DNA from: Enterobacter sp. RIT418
GTDB taxonomy: Bacteria > Pseudomonadota > Gammaproteobacteria > Enterobacterales > Enterobacteriaceae
Assembly: GCF_003057745.1 (NCBI RefSeq)
Contig: NZ_QBJD02000006.1
Location: forward strand, 62,001 to 126,000
DNA length: 64,000 bases
Reading direction: 5' to 3'
The position numbers were made by a program, and so were the translations under genes. Below are positions 1 to 11,112 of the stretch, in pieces; positions within the stretch are counted from its first letter, which is position 1; every line of letters starts with the position of its first letter. The notes under the pieces were generated by a model, which searched no databases, was not told the origin of the DNA, and worked only from the letters and a program-made list of their open reading frames with translations.

Positions 1-418
1 TGCCCATCAGCGGCCGCCAGAACAGGCTCAGCGCCGGAAACTGGAACATCATCAGCAGCACCGCGGCGCTACAGCCTTCCCTGACGCCGATAAGCCCCGG
101 ATCGGCCAGCCCGTTGCGGGCGATCGACTGCATCGCCGCCCCCGCCATGCCGAGCATCGCGCCGCAGAGCGCCGCCATCAGCAGGCGCGGCAGGCGGATA
201 TCCATGACGATGTAGCGCGCGTCAGCGCTCAGGCTCTCCGGCATGAACAGCGCGCGGCCAATAGCGGAACCGGGGATCGGCAGCGAGCCGTGGATCAGGC
301 CAAAGCCCATCAGCGCCACGCCCGCCATCGTCAGCAGCCCGAGCACGATCATCGCCCTGGGGCGGATCAGCGCCGAGAACGCGCCCGCGCGGATCGCCCG
401 CAGCCCGGCGCGATTCAT
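1..418 (-). CDS. FecCD-family siderophore ABC transporter permease (partial)
   Basis: This is the N-terminal part of a second FecCD-type inner-membrane permease and runs off the window start. About 139 residues are readable. A hydrophobic segment follows a basic N-terminus, and the family motif around RNGLADPGLIG lies near residue 105. Its ATG (418-416) overlaps the stop of the upstream permease in an ATGA arrangement, which implies translational coupling. FecCD permeases pair as a heterodimer and pass ferric-siderophore from a periplasmic binding protein to the cytoplasm using the ATPase encoded upstream. The binding protein is not visible and may lie beyond the window. The substrate cannot be told from sequence. 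Confidence 0.88.
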   Translation of the reverse strand, partial: MNRAGLRAIRAGAFSALIRPRAMIVLGLLTMAGVALMGFGLIHGSLPIPGSAIGRALFMPESLSADARYIVMDIRLPRLLMAALCGAMLGMAGAAMQSIARNGLADPGLIGVREGCSAAVLLMMFQFPALSLFWRPLMG

Positions 419-1398
419 TTGAACATCCTCGCCGCAACGAGGATAAATACGGGCGCGCCGGCCAGCGCGGTCACCACGCCCGTGGCGAGCTCGTAGGGCG
501 CAAACAGCGTGCGGGCCGCGATATCGGCCACCAGCAGAACCAGCGCCCCGCACAGCGCCGAAAGCGGTATCATCAGGCGTAAATCCACCGACACCCGGCG
601 GCGGATGAGCTGCGGCACCACGAGGCCAATAAAGCCTATCGGACCGGCGAGGGAGACCGCCGCGCCGCACAGCAGCGCCGTCGCCAGCAGCGCGAACAGC
701 CGGGTTTTGAGCAGCGAGACGCCCAGCCCCTGCGCCATCCTATCCCCGAGCGCCAGCATGTTCAGCGACGGCGACAGCCAGACCGCCAGCATGAATCCCG
801 CTCCGGCAGCCCAGGCCGCAGTGCGAACCGCGTCGACGCTGACCCCGGCCAAATCGCCCGCCAGCCAGGTTCGCATCGCCAGCAGGGTCTGCTCGTCCAG
901 AATCAGCACCGCGGCGGTGATGGACGACGCGAACGCCGACATCGCCACGCCGCACAGCGTCACCTTCATCGGCGTTAGCCCGGCTCGCCCGGCGGAGGAA
1001 AACGTCAGCACCAGCAAAAACAGCGCGGCGGCACCGGCAGCGGCAATCAGGGGGCGACCAAACGGCAGGGTGAGCCCCAGCGCGCTGGTCATAACCACCG
1101 CCAGCGCCGCTCCCGCGTTCAGCCCGAGAATGTGCGGCTCGCCCAGCGGATTGCGGATCACCGATTGCAGCAACGCCCCGGCCACGCCCAGCGCCGCACC
1201 CGTCACCATCGCCGCGCAAAGGCGGATCAGGCGCAGCCTGATAATGATGCTGTGGTCAAAATTACGCGGGTCGAAGTGGAGAAACGCCTGCACCACCGTT
1301 TGCGGCGCGATGGCGCGCGCGCCGATCCCGAGATGCGCAACCGCCCCCGCTAACAGCAGGAGCGACAGCAGCAGAAAAGCCAGCGGGATGCGGATCAT
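415..1398 (-). CDS. FecCD-family siderophore ABC transporter permease
   Basis: Complete 327-residue polytopic inner-membrane permease. The family signature RNPLGEPHILG is near residue 120, and most of the chain is hydrophobic helices rich in Ala and Leu. Its start overlaps the stop of the ATPase gene (ATGA at 1398-1395), and its own stop overlaps the start of the next permease, so three genes form one tightly coupled minus-strand operon. By family knowledge it forms half of the BtuC/FecCD-like channel for a ferric siderophore. The specific ligand is unknown. The divergent TonB-dependent receptor gene next door is the obvious outer-membrane partner. Confidence 0.9.
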   Translation of the reverse strand: MIRIPLAFLLLSLLLLAGAVAHLGIGARAIAPQTVVQAFLHFDPRNFDHSIIIRLRLIRLCAAMVTGAALGVAGALLQSVIRNPLGEPHILGLNAGAALAVVMTSALGLTLPFGRPLIAAAGAAALFLLVLTFSSAGRAGLTPMKVTLCGVAMSAFASSITAAVLILDEQTLLAMRTWLAGDLAGVSVDAVRTAAWAAGAGFMLAVWLSPSLNMLALGDRMAQGLGVSLLKTRLFALLATALLCGAAVSLAGPIGFIGLVVPQLIRRRVSVDLRLMIPLSALCGALVLLVADIAARTLFAPYELATGVVTALAGAPVFILVAARMFK

Positions 1399-2207
1399 GA
1401 TGCTCTGGACGCCTGGCGAAACGGCATAAAGAACGGTTTGCCGGTCATCGGGTTTGTCGACATATGCACGTCAACGTCAAAGACCGCTTTGATCAGCTCC
1501 GGCGTACAGCTATCGCCCTCGTGAATAACGCCCTCGACCTTGCCCTGGCGCAAAAAGACCAGCGAATCGCCGTAGTTGACGGCGAAATTAAGATCGTGAA
1601 GCACCACGACCACGGTGCGCCCGTGGCGGCGGGTGAGATCGTGGAGCAATTCGAGGATCTCCACCTGATAGCGCAGATCTAAAAAGGTGGTTGGCTCATC
1701 AAGCAGGATGTACGGCGTTTGCTGCGCCAGCGCCATGGCAATCCAGCAGCGCTGGCGCTGGCCGCCGGAGAGGCTTTCAACGGGCAGATCGGCAAACGCC
1801 GCCGTGCCCGTCAGGCGCAGGGCTTCCTCGACGGCCCGTTCGTCATCGTCGCTCCACTGGCGCATAAAATTCTGCCAGGGGAAACGCCCGCGGGAGACCA
1901 GCTCGAACACGGTTAATCCCTCCGGCAGAAGCGGCGACTGGGGCAAAATGCCAAGCTGCCGCGCGACGTCCCGGGTGGGCTGCGCGTGGATAGATTTGCC
2001 GTCCAGCACGGCGCAGCCCCCGAGCGGATGCAGCAGGCGCGCAAGGGTGCTCAGCAGCGTGGATTTGCCGCAGCCGTTCGCCCCCACCAGCACCGTCATT
2101 TTCTGCTGCGGGATGGCGAGGGAAATATCATCGACGATGATTTTTTTGTGGTAGCCCGCGGACAGGTTCTCCAGAACCAGGCCAGGATTTTTGAGGTTGT
2201 GCGCCAC
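1395..2207 (-). CDS. Siderophore ABC transporter ATP-binding protein (FecE/FepC-like)
   Basis: 270-residue cytoplasmic ATPase. It has a Walker A motif (GANGCGKST, about residue 42), the ABC signature LSGGQRQR (about residue 145), a Walker B motif ending ILLDEPT and a switch histidine in VVLHDL. This arrangement is typical of FepC, FhuC and FecE. The start is a GTG at 2207, with no strong Shine-Dalgarno sequence seen. It is the first gene of the minus-strand operon and powers the two FecCD permeases that follow with ATGA overlaps. The promoter region is shared with the divergent TonB receptor and contains Fur-box-like sequence, so iron-repressed expression is likely. Confidence 0.92.
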   Translation of the reverse strand: MAHNLKNPGLVLENLSAGYHKKIIVDDISLAIPQQKMTVLVGANGCGKSTLLSTLARLLHPLGGCAVLDGKSIHAQPTRDVARQLGILPQSPLLPEGLTVFELVSRGRFPWQNFMRQWSDDDERAVEEALRLTGTAAFADLPVESLSGGQRQRCWIAMALAQQTPYILLDEPTTFLDLRYQVEILELLHDLTRRHGRTVVVVLHDLNFAVNYGDSLVFLRQGKVEGVIHEGDSCTPELIKAVFDVDVHMSTNPMTGKPFFMPFRQASRAS

Positions 2208-2238
2208 GTGAATGCCAACGTAATAAAATCAAATAAAT

Positions 2239-2257
2239 AAAAATAAAACTCATTCTC
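2239..2257 (-). promoter_or_regulatory. Candidate Fur box for the ABC transporter operon
   Basis: On the minus strand the 19 bases match the classical Fur consensus at about 12 positions, including the GA-GAATGA core. The site lies about 30 bases upstream of the ATPase GTG start, where a repressor would block transcription. The match was counted by eye and is modest. Confidence 0.45.
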
Positions 2258-2468
2258 TTTTGAGAAGTTTGCCGCTGCGCCATGTAGTAGTCAAGCGGAT
2301 AAATACCTTGCTCATACCAGGGATTACAGCGGAAATATAGCCCTACCACCTTCACAATAAATTATTTATTTTCAATAAATTAACCCACAAAAGCAGAAGG
2401 CCCTTTTTGTGAAACTTCGCTGTAGTCAATTTTTTCCGTTTCCCATTTACTACTACATAGCCTCATGA

Positions 2469-2487
2469 TTGAATGATTCTCAATTAC
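2469..2487 (-). promoter_or_regulatory. Candidate Fur box upstream of the TonB receptor
   Basis: Read on the minus strand, this contains the core TGAGAATCATT, typical of enterobacterial Fur sites. About 12 of 19 consensus positions match. It lies about 100 bases upstream of the receptor ATG, in the expected promoter zone. Fur control of TonB-dependent siderophore receptors is well established; occupancy here is inferred. Confidence 0.55.
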
Positions 2488-2589
2488 AAGTTCGAGGCCC
2501 GCCGCGGCTAACGAACGGACCGTAAGGGCAATGACTCACACACGCTTGCGCGAACCTTTCTTCGCGGGTTATTTGGGAAAACAGATGTA

Positions 2590-4728
2590 ATGGCTACGTT
2601 CACACCTTTTCATGCAGGGGTAAAAGGGCGCGCGCTCTTTTCACTCCTCTTTTTAGCGCCTCTGGGACACGCGGCGGAGAAAACGACGCAGGATGGCGAA
2701 ACGCTCACCGTGGTCGCCAGCCCAAACGCGGCGCCTGACGCAACCAGCGGCTATCAGCCGCTCAATACGTCCACGGCCACGCTGACCAACATGCCGATGC
2801 TGGATATCCCGCAGGTGGTGAATACCGTCAGCGATAAGGTATTGGAAGATCAGCACGCCACCACGCTTGACGAAGCGCTCTATAACGTCAGCAACGTGGT
2901 GCAGACCAACACCCTGGGCGGCACGCAGGACGCGTTTGTGCGCCGCGGCTTTGGCGCGAACCGCGACGGATCAATCATGACCAACGGACTGCGCACCGTG
3001 CTGCCGCGCAGCTTTAACGCCGCAACCGACCGCGTCGAGGTGCTGAAAGGTCCCGCCTCGACGCTCTACGGCATTCTCGACCCGGGCGGGCTGATCAACG
3101 TTGTGACCAAACGCCCTGAAACCACCTTCGGCGGCTCGATGTCGGCGACGTCGTCCAGCTTTGGCGGCGGCACCGGCCAGCTCGACCTCACCGGCCCGCT
3201 CGAAGGCACGCGCCTGGCGTATCGCCTGACGGGCGAGGTGCAGGATGAAGACTACTGGCGCAACTTCGGCACCGAGCGCAGCACGTTCATCGCGCCGTCC
3301 CTGACGTGGTTTGGCGATGACGCCACCGTGACCGTACTCTATTCACACCGCGACTATAAAACGCCGTTCGATCGCGGCACGATCTTCGAACCGAATACCA
3401 AAAAGGCGGTCAACGTCGATCGCAAAACCCGCTTTGACGAGCCGTTCAACGTGACGGACGGCGTCTCGGATCTGGCGCAGCTCAATGCGGAATACCGCCT
3501 GAACAGCCAGTGGACGGCCAGATTTGACTACGGCTTTAGCCAGGACAAGTACAGCGATAATCAGGCGCGGGTAATGGCCTACGATGCCAAAACGGGCAAC
3601 CTCACCCGCCGCGTGGATGCGACGCAGGGATCGACCCAGCGAATGCACTCCACCCGCGCTGATTTGCAGGGCAACGTGGATATCGCCGGGTTCTATAACG
3701 AGATCCTGACCGGCGTCTCCTATGAGAATTACGATCTGCTGCGCACGGACATGATCCGCTGCAAGAACGTGAAGGATTTTAATATTTACGATCCGTCCTA
3801 CGGCAATACCGGCAAATGCACGACCGTGTCAGCCTCCGACAGCGATCAAACCATCAAGCAGGAGAGCTATTCCGCCTACGCGCAGGACGCGCTCTATCTG
3901 ACCGACCGGTGGATCGCCGTTGCCGGGCTGCGCTACCAGTATTACACCCAGTACGCCGGAAAAGGCCGCCCGTTTAACGTCAACACCGACAGCCGCGACG
4001 ACCGGTGGACGCCGAAGCTGGGGCTGGTTTACAAGCTCACGCCGGCCGTGTCGCTCTTTGCCAACTACTCGCAAACGTTTATGCCGCAGTCGTCGATTGC
4101 CAGCTACATCGGAAACCTGCCGCCGGAAACGTCAAATGCTTACGAAGTGGGCGCGAAATTCGACCTGTTCGACGGCGTTACGGCCAACATCGCACTGTTT
4201 GATATTCACAAGCGCAACGTGCTGTACACCGAAAGCGTGGGCGATGAAACCGTCGCCAAAACCGCGGGCCGCGTGCGCTCGCAGGGCGTGGAGGTGGATC
4301 TCGCGGGACGGTTGACCGAAAACACTAACCTGATTGCCAGCTACGGCTATACCGATGCGAAAGTGCTGGAAGACCCGGACTACGCGGGCAAGCCGCTGCC
4401 GAACGTACCGCGCCACACCGGCTCGCTGTTCTTGACGTACGATATTCACAATGCGTTTGCCGGGAACACGCTGACGGTTGGCGGCGGCGGGCACGGCGTG
4501 AGCCGCAGATCGGCGACCAACGGAGCGGATTATTATCTGCCGGGCTACTTCGTGGCGGATGCCTTTGCGGCCTATAAGATGAAGCTACAGTATCCGGTGA
4601 CGCTGCAGGTGAACGTGAAAAACCTGTTTGATAAGACCTACTACACCTCTTCTATCGCGACCAATAACCTGGGCAACCAGATCGGCGATCCGCGCGAAGT
4701 GCAGTTTACGGTGAAGATGGAGTTTTGA
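2590..4728 (+). CDS. TonB-dependent ferric siderophore receptor
   Basis: 712-residue outer-membrane receptor. A signal peptide ends near GHA (about residue 28) and is followed by a TonB box ETLTVVA at residues 37-43. A plug domain occupies about residues 70-190 (motifs DEALYNVSNVV, RRGFGANRD, RVEVLKGPAS, GGLINVVTKRP), and a 22-strand type beta barrel ends in a C-terminal Phe. The overall look is of the FhuA/FoxA/FhuE-like siderophore receptor group, so hydroxamate siderophores are plausible, but the ligand is not determined. It uses TonB-ExbBD energy to import iron complexes into the periplasm, presumably handing over to the divergent ABC transporter. GGGAAA at 2575-2580 can serve as a ribosome site. 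Confidence 0.92.
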   Translation: MATFTPFHAGVKGRALFSLLFLAPLGHAAEKTTQDGETLTVVASPNAAPDATSGYQPLNTSTATLTNMPMLDIPQVVNTVSDKVLEDQHATTLDEALYNVSNVVQTNTLGGTQDAFVRRGFGANRDGSIMTNGLRTVLPRSFNAATDRVEVLKGPASTLYGILDPGGLINVVTKRPETTFGGSMSATSSSFGGGTGQLDLTGPLEGTRLAYRLTGEVQDEDYWRNFGTERSTFIAPSLTWFGDDATVTVLYSHRDYKTPFDRGTIFEPNTKKAVNVDRKTRFDEPFNVTDGVSDLAQLNAEYRLNSQWTARFDYGFSQDKYSDNQARVMAYDAKTGNLTRRVDATQGSTQRMHSTRADLQGNVDIAGFYNEILTGVSYENYDLLRTDMIRCKNVKDFNIYDPSYGNTGKCTTVSASDSDQTIKQESYSAYAQDALYLTDRWIAVAGLRYQYYTQYAGKGRPFNVNTDSRDDRWTPKLGLVYKLTPAVSLFANYSQTFMPQSSIASYIGNLPPETSNAYEVGAKFDLFDGVTANIALFDIHKRNVLYTESVGDETVAKTAGRVRSQGVEVDLAGRLTENTNLIASYGYTDAKVLEDPDYAGKPLPNVPRHTGSLFLTYDIHNAFAGNTLTVGGGGHGVSRRSATNGADYYLPGYFVADAFAAYKMKLQYPVTLQVNVKNLFDKTYYTSSIATNNLGNQIGDPREVQFTVKMEF

Positions 4729-4745
4729 TGTCAGAGTGGGGTTTT

Positions 4746-4830
4746 CCCCCTCACCCAGGCCCTCTCCCCAAAGGGGAGAGGGTGTTTTAAGTTCCCTCTC
4801 CCCTTTGGGGAGAGGGTTAGGGTGAGGGGT
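4746..4830. repeat. Head-to-head palindromic intergenic repeat (REP-like)
   Basis: Two mirror-image copies of a short palindromic unit (CCCTCACCC ... CCCTCTCCCC / GGGGAGAGGG) face each other between the receptor gene and parE, which are convergent. The same unit recurs singly at 10957-10990, 21292-21326 and 36598-36632. Each copy can fold into a stable hairpin and may act as a transcription barrier between convergent genes. This pair resembles a BIME-type arrangement. Confidence 0.75.
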
Positions 4831-4836
4831 AAAGCA

Positions 4837-6732
<1,896 letters not shown>

Positions 6733-6756
6733 TTAACTAGCAATTCGCATTGATTG

Positions 6757-7338
6757 TCAGAGGCTGTGCAGTCCAAGAAAATCGACAATCTGGGTGAAAT
6801 GATTCTCAAAGCCCGTGAAAGCATGGTTTCCGCCCTCTTCTATAGTCTGGCGGCAGGATGCGTAATACGCCACTGCCTGGCGGTAATCCAGCACTTCATC
6901 TCCCGTTTGCTGCAGCAGCCAGATAAGATCCGGCGCTTCAAGCGGGTCGACCTGCATAACTTTGAGATCGTAAATATGGCGTGACTCTAGCACATATTGC
7001 TGCCCGGTGTAGGGGTTCTCGTTTTGCCCGAGAAAGTCCCGCAGCAGCTCAAACGGCCGAACCGCCGGGTTGACCACCACCGCAGGCAGCATAAAGCATT
7101 GCGACAGCCAGGTGGCGTAGTATCCACCCAGCGATGACCCCACAACGCCAAACGATTCTCCACCGTGTTCAAGCACGATGGATTCAAGCATTTCCGCCGC
7201 ATCCGCCGGGTAAGGCGGGAGCTGGGGAACGATCATCTGCACCTGCGGATGATGTTCGCTCAGCCACTGGCGAAACTGCGTCGCCTTCGCGGAGCGCGGC
7301 GAGCTGTTGAATCCGTGTAGATAGAGGAGCGTCGACAT
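6757..7338 (-). CDS. yqiA: YqiA alpha/beta-hydrolase esterase
   Basis: 193-residue cytosolic esterase of the UPF0227 family. The N-terminus has the oxyanion region YLHGFNSSP, and a nucleophile elbow GSSLGGYY lies near residue 68. A C-terminal GGNHAF supplies the catalytic histidine. Its ATG shares one base with the cpdA stop (TAATG at 7340-7336), so translation is probably coupled. E. coli YqiA hydrolyses short acyl and palmitoyl-CoA esters; the physiological substrate is unsettled. Confidence 0.93.
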   Translation of the reverse strand: MSTLLYLHGFNSSPRSAKATQFRQWLSEHHPQVQMIVPQLPPYPADAAEMLESIVLEHGGESFGVVGSSLGGYYATWLSQCFMLPAVVVNPAVRPFELLRDFLGQNENPYTGQQYVLESRHIYDLKVMQVDPLEAPDLIWLLQQTGDEVLDYRQAVAYYASCRQTIEEGGNHAFTGFENHFTQIVDFLGLHSL

Positions 7339-8165
7339 TAATAGCCTTCTGAAGCGGTATCAGGACGGAACTGGCTGCCGCTTAAGCGACAGACCTCAGT
7401 GGTCAACGTGCCATCGGCATGCAGTTCAAGCCAGCGCCAGCCGGGTGCGATAGTGTCCAGGGTAAAGTTGGCGCAGTGGGGCTTAAACTGAACGCAGGTC
7501 GAAGGCGTGGCCAGCAGGCGGCGGCCGTTCCAGTCGAGATCCTGCTCCTGGTGAATGTGCCCACAGAGCAGATTTTTCACGCGCGGATATTTCACCAGCA
7601 CGCGGTCCAGCGCGGCAGAATTGCGCAGGCTGTGCTGATCGAGCCAGCTGCACCCTGCCGGCAGCGGATGATGGTGAAGCAATAGCAGCGTATGTCGCGC
7701 CGGTTCAGCACTCAGCCTTTTCTCCAGCCAGTCGAGCTGGTATTCACTCAGCTCACCGTGTGGAACGCCATACACCTGGCTGTCGAGCAGCAGGATCTGC
7801 CACTGCTTGCCCACAAATACGCACTTCGCGGCAGAAATCCCCGCATCGTGTAGCGAACTGAACATGGCGGGCTGAAAGTCATGGTTGCCCGGCAGCCAGA
7901 CGCAGGGCGCGCTGAAGCTCGCAATCCCCTCAGCAAAATGCTGATAGGCCGCGGAGGATTGATCCTGTGCGAGATCGCCTGTTGCGACGATCAAATCACA
8001 TGCGCGATTCTCGGCGTGAATCGCGCTAAGTACAGCCTGATAACTCTCCCAGGTGTTCACACCCAGCAGCGTTTCATGCTTTTCGGCAAAGAGGTGAGTA
8101 TCGGTGATTTGTAATATCCTGACTGGTGCCCCACCAGCAACAGTCAGGTTCAACAGGCTTTCCAA
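7338..8165 (-). CDS. cpdA: 3',5'-cyclic-AMP phosphodiesterase
   Basis: 275 residues, the same as E. coli CpdA. The calcineurin-like metallophosphoesterase motifs appear in order: ITDTHLF, GDLAQD, GNHD, LLLHHHP and GHIHQE. These coordinate the dinuclear metal centre that hydrolyses cAMP to AMP and so tunes CRP-cAMP signalling. It lies in the nudF operon between yqiB and yqiA and shares one base with the yqiA start. Confidence 0.97.
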   Translation of the reverse strand: MESLLNLTVAGGAPVRILQITDTHLFAEKHETLLGVNTWESYQAVLSAIHAENRACDLIVATGDLAQDQSSAAYQHFAEGIASFSAPCVWLPGNHDFQPAMFSSLHDAGISAAKCVFVGKQWQILLLDSQVYGVPHGELSEYQLDWLEKRLSAEPARHTLLLLHHHPLPAGCSWLDQHSLRNSAALDRVLVKYPRVKNLLCGHIHQEQDLDWNGRRLLATPSTCVQFKPHCANFTLDTIAPGWRWLELHADGTLTTEVCRLSGSQFRPDTASEGY

Positions 8166-8192
8166 ATGGTGTCCTTAGGTAGGTTTATGACG

Positions 8193-8615
8193 CTAACAAA
8201 CCGGAATCGCCATTGCTCCATGTGCTAAACAATATCTTAGCCAGTCGGCTAAAAACTGGTTAATTTGATGCTTTTCGTCGCGTTGATGCAACTTTTTATT
8301 CGGGTAATCATATCGCGCTTTAAAGCGAAAGATCTGCTGACTCGAACACACTTCAGCGACCATCGCGTCGTGGTAAAGTCGCACCGTCATCGACGGCAGG
8401 CTCCAGTAGCTGATGCTGGGCGCCGTTTGTTCAATCTCCACCAGGGTAGTGTAGCGCGTTGATTCTGTTATCGTTAACCGATACTGCGCGTTGCTCACCT
8501 GATAGCTTACCGTTTCGCCGGGTGCGTCGTTTCGCGGCAGCAGGCGGCGCAGCTGGGCGAAATTGGTTTCGCACAGGCGCATCATTTCGGGAAAGTCAGG
8601 TGTATAGCGCTTCAT
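8193..8615 (-). CDS. yqiB: YqiB family protein (DUF1249)
   Basis: 140-residue protein, nearly identical in appearance to E. coli YqiB, beginning [12 protein letters not shown]. The reading frame extends further upstream, but the ATG at 8615 is preferred because it gives the family length and overlaps the nudF stop as ATGA. It is a small soluble protein with no recognised catalytic motif. Its conserved place between nudF and cpdA suggests co-expression. A role in cAMP turnover is not shown by sequence. Confidence 0.93.
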   Translation of the reverse strand: MKRYTPDFPEMMRLCETNFAQLRRLLPRNDAPGETVSYQVSNAQYRLTITESTRYTTLVEIEQTAPSISYWSLPSMTVRLYHDAMVAEVCSSQQIFRFKARYDYPNKKLHQRDEKHQINQFLADWLRYCLAHGAMAIPVC

Positions 8616-9244
8616 TTTGTCCACTCGTTTCGTAATGTTTGATAATGCAGCTGCAGCCATTGCAGGGCGATGACAGACGCAGCGTTGTCGATTTTCCCCT
8701 CTTCTACCCACTGGTAAGCCTGCTCCCGGCTCACCACATGAACACGAATATCTTCGTTTTCGTCTGCCAGACCGTGAATGCCTTCCGCGGTCGTGGCGTC
8801 CACTTCGCCAACCATAATAGATAAGCGCTCGCTGGTGCCCCCCGGGCTTGCCAGATAGCTCAGCACGGGTTTCGTTCGCCCAACAACCAGACCCGCCTCC
8901 TCCAGCGCTTCGCGGCGGGCAACGTCTTCAACCGTTTCGCCCTCTTCGATCATCCCGGCCACCATCTCCAGCAGCCACGGGCTTTCGCTTGAGTCATACG
9001 CCGCGATGCGAATCTGCTCAACCAGCACCACTTCGTCGCGCACTGGGTCAAAGGGTAGCAAGACTGCCGCGTGCCCGCGCTCAAAAATTTCGCGTTTAAT
9101 TTCGCCGCTCATTTCACCGTTAAACAGGCGATGCCTGAAACGGTAAAGATCCAGCGAAAAAAAACCGCTATAAAGCGTTTCTCGTGCAATAATTTCTACA
9201 TCGTTTTTGGCGAAGGTCACTGGCAACTTTTCTGTTTTTTGCAT
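8612..9244 (-). CDS. nudF: ADP-ribose pyrophosphatase
   Basis: 210-residue Nudix hydrolase. The Nudix box runs from GMIEEGE through REALEEAG (about residues 97-119) with all the catalytic glutamates. It hydrolyses ADP-ribose to AMP and ribose-5-phosphate. It is divergent from tolC and is the first gene of nudF-yqiB-cpdA-yqiA-parE, as in E. coli. The short intergenic region is shared with the tolC promoter and its marbox. Confidence 0.96.
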   Translation of the reverse strand: MQKTEKLPVTFAKNDVEIIARETLYSGFFSLDLYRFRHRLFNGEMSGEIKREIFERGHAAVLLPFDPVRDEVVLVEQIRIAAYDSSESPWLLEMVAGMIEEGETVEDVARREALEEAGLVVGRTKPVLSYLASPGGTSERLSIMVGEVDATTAEGIHGLADENEDIRVHVVSREQAYQWVEEGKIDNAASVIALQWLQLHYQTLRNEWTK

Positions 9245-9345
9245 GAATCGAGTCCCGGTAGCAATGGTGATGAAATTGTGAATTTCAAGGCTGTTTGGCT
9301 GCTGTTTGCAAGGCTATATGGTAGATTGGTGCAAATTACCGCCAG

Positions 9346-9364
9346 ATGGCACGTAACGCCAACC
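9346..9364 (+). promoter_or_regulatory. MarA/SoxS/Rob binding site (marbox) of tolC
   Basis: Against the 19-base marbox consensus AYnGCACnnWnnRYYAAAY, every defined position matches except one of the A residues near the end. It lies 21 bases upstream of the -10 element TAGAAT, so it overlaps the -35 region as in class II mar/sox/rob promoters. tolC activation by MarA, SoxS and Rob is established in E. coli. Confidence 0.85.
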
Positions 9365-9385
9365 TTTTGGTGTGGATGATTCTGT

Positions 9386-9391
9386 TAGAAT
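9386..9391 (+). promoter_or_regulatory. tolC -10 element
   Basis: TAGAAT sits about 55 bases upstream of the tolC ATG. The -35 region is poor and overlaps the marbox end, which is expected for an activator-dependent promoter. Confidence 0.55.
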
Positions 9392-9447
9392 CGGCAATTA
9401 TTTTTAATTAGATCAGCGCTAATACTGCTTCACAACAAGGAATGCAA

Positions 9448-10926
9448 ATGAAGAAATTGCTCCCCATCCTTATCGGCCTGAGCCTGACGGGCTTCAGTGC
9501 ATTGAGCCAGGCAGAAAACCTGTTACAGGTCTATCAGCAGGCGCGTCTGGGCAACCCTGATCTGCGTAAATCAGCGGCCGACCGTGATGCTGCATTTGAA
9601 AAGATTAACGAAGCGCGCAGCCCATTGCTGCCGCAGCTGGGCTTAGGTGCTGATTATACTTATAGCAACGGTTTTCGCGATAACAATGGCGTTAACTCCA
9701 ATGCCACCAGCGCATCGCTGCAGTTAACGCAGACCCTGTTTGATATGTCCAAATGGCGTGCGTTAACGCTGCAGGAAAAGAGCGCGGGCATCCAGGACGT
9801 GGCGTATCAAACCGACCAGCAGACGCTGATCCTGAACACCGCTACGGCCTACTTCAACGTGCTGAGCGCCATTGACTCGCTCTCCTACACCGAAGCGCAG
9901 AAACAGGCGATTTACCGCCAGTTGGATCAAACCACCCAGCGCTTTAACGTAGGCCTGGTAGCCATTACCGACGTGCAGAACGCCCGTTCACAGTACGATA
10001 GCGTGCTGGCCAACGAAGTCACCGCGCGTAATAACCTCGACAACGCCTTAGAATCGCTGCGTCAGGTCACCGGAAACTACTATCCCGAGCTGGCGTCTCT
10101 GAACGTCGATAGCTTCAAAACCGATAAGCCGCAGGCGGTGAACGCGCTGCTGAAGGAAGCGGAAAACCGTAACCTGGCGTTGCTGCAGGCGCGTCTGAAC
10201 CAGGATCTGGCTCGCGAACAGATTCGCCAGGCACAGGATGGCCACCTGCCGACCCTGAGCCTCAGCGCATCTACCGGCGTATCTGACACCAGCTACAGCG
10301 GTTCGAAGACAAACAGCGCGCAGTACGACGACAGCAACGTCGGCCAGAACAAAGTGGGCCTGAGCTTCTCCCTGCCGCTGTATCAGGGCGGAATGGTGAA
10401 CTCCCAGGTGAAACAGGCGCAGTACAACTTCGTTGGCGCGAGCGAGCAGCTGGAAAGCGCGCACCGCAACGTGGTGCAGACCGTACGTTCCTCCTTCAAC
10501 AACGTGAACGCCTCGATCAGCAGCATCAACGCCTATAAGCAGGCGGTAGTTTCTGCACAGAGCTCACTGGACGCGATGGAAGCAGGCTACTCCGTTGGTA
10601 CGCGTACCATCGTTGACGTGCTGGATGCGACTACCGCGTTGTACGAAGCCAAGCAGCAGCTCTCCAACGCGCGCTATCAGTACCTGATCAACCAGCTGAA
10701 CATTAAACAGGCTCTGGGTACGCTGAACGAGCAAGATCTGCTGGCGCTGAACAATGCGCTGGGCAAACCGGTCTCGACCTCACCAGAAAACGTGGCACCG
10801 GAGAACCCGCAGCAGGTTGCAGCGGTAGATAACTTCAACGGTAACGACAGCGCACCCGTTGCGCAGCCAGCGGCAGCGCGCAGCACTGCGCCTGCCAGCA
10901 CCGGCACTAATCCGTTCCGTCATTAA
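9448..10926 (+). CDS. tolC: Outer-membrane efflux channel TolC
   Basis: 492 residues (493 in E. coli). The signal peptide ends at SLSQA, and mature TolC begins ENLLQVYQQAR. Two long repeats of the OEP domain form the alpha-helical barrel and beta-barrel (RSPLLPQLGL, FNVGLVAITDVQNAR and SYSVGTRTIVDVLDATT-type motifs). The second of two close ATG codons (9448) is chosen because it gives the canonical MKKLLPIL start with good spacing from AAGGA at 9437-9441. As a trimer it is the outer-membrane duct for AcrAB-type pumps and type I secretion. The C-terminal tail after residue 440 is Pro/Ala/Ser rich and differs most from E. coli. Confidence 0.98.
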   Translation: MKKLLPILIGLSLTGFSALSQAENLLQVYQQARLGNPDLRKSAADRDAAFEKINEARSPLLPQLGLGADYTYSNGFRDNNGVNSNATSASLQLTQTLFDMSKWRALTLQEKSAGIQDVAYQTDQQTLILNTATAYFNVLSAIDSLSYTEAQKQAIYRQLDQTTQRFNVGLVAITDVQNARSQYDSVLANEVTARNNLDNALESLRQVTGNYYPELASLNVDSFKTDKPQAVNALLKEAENRNLALLQARLNQDLAREQIRQAQDGHLPTLSLSASTGVSDTSYSGSKTNSAQYDDSNVGQNKVGLSFSLPLYQGGMVNSQVKQAQYNFVGASEQLESAHRNVVQTVRSSFNNVNASISSINAYKQAVVSAQSSLDAMEAGYSVGTRTIVDVLDATTALYEAKQQLSNARYQYLINQLNIKQALGTLNEQDLLALNNALGKPVSTSPENVAPENPQQVAAVDNFNGNDSAPVAQPAAARSTAPASTGTNPFRH

Positions 10927-10956
10927 GAGCGTCATCAGGCCTACTGCGGCCTGATA

Positions 10957-10990
10957 CCCTCACCGGCCCTCTCCCACAGGGAGAGGGTTT
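10957..10990. repeat. REP-like palindromic repeat downstream of tolC
   Basis: A single copy of the CCCTCACC / CCCTCTCCC-GGGAGAGGG palindrome, in the gap between tolC and ygiB. Immediately before it, ATCAGGCC and GGCCTGAT (10935-10955) form another hairpin. Together they could protect the tolC mRNA 3' end. Confidence 0.7.
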
Positions 10991-11112
10991 ATCGTTATCA
11001 CACTTGAACGTAAGCCAACGTAAAGATCCCCACTAATCCCCCTCTACGCTTCATTTTCAACCACTCATCCTCTATCCTGAGCGTTATTACCACTGGGTCC
11101 TGGAAGACAAAG

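Larger units (their letters stand above)
2208..2589. other. Divergent regulatory region of the siderophore uptake locus
   Basis: This 382-base AT-rich gap separates the minus-strand ABC operon from the plus-strand TonB receptor. It holds two Fur-box-like sites (2239-2257 and 2469-2487). It also holds a 10-base perfect inverted repeat, ATGTAGTAGT at 2282-2291 and ACTACTACAT at 2449-2458, with arms about 157 bases apart. No convincing gene is seen: the minus-strand frame crossing it has no family features. Confidence 0.6.

Noticed and set aside
2128-2355. 75-codon minus-strand frame crossing the ATPase start
   Set aside because: It runs across the regulatory region and out of frame into the ATPase, with no ribosome site.
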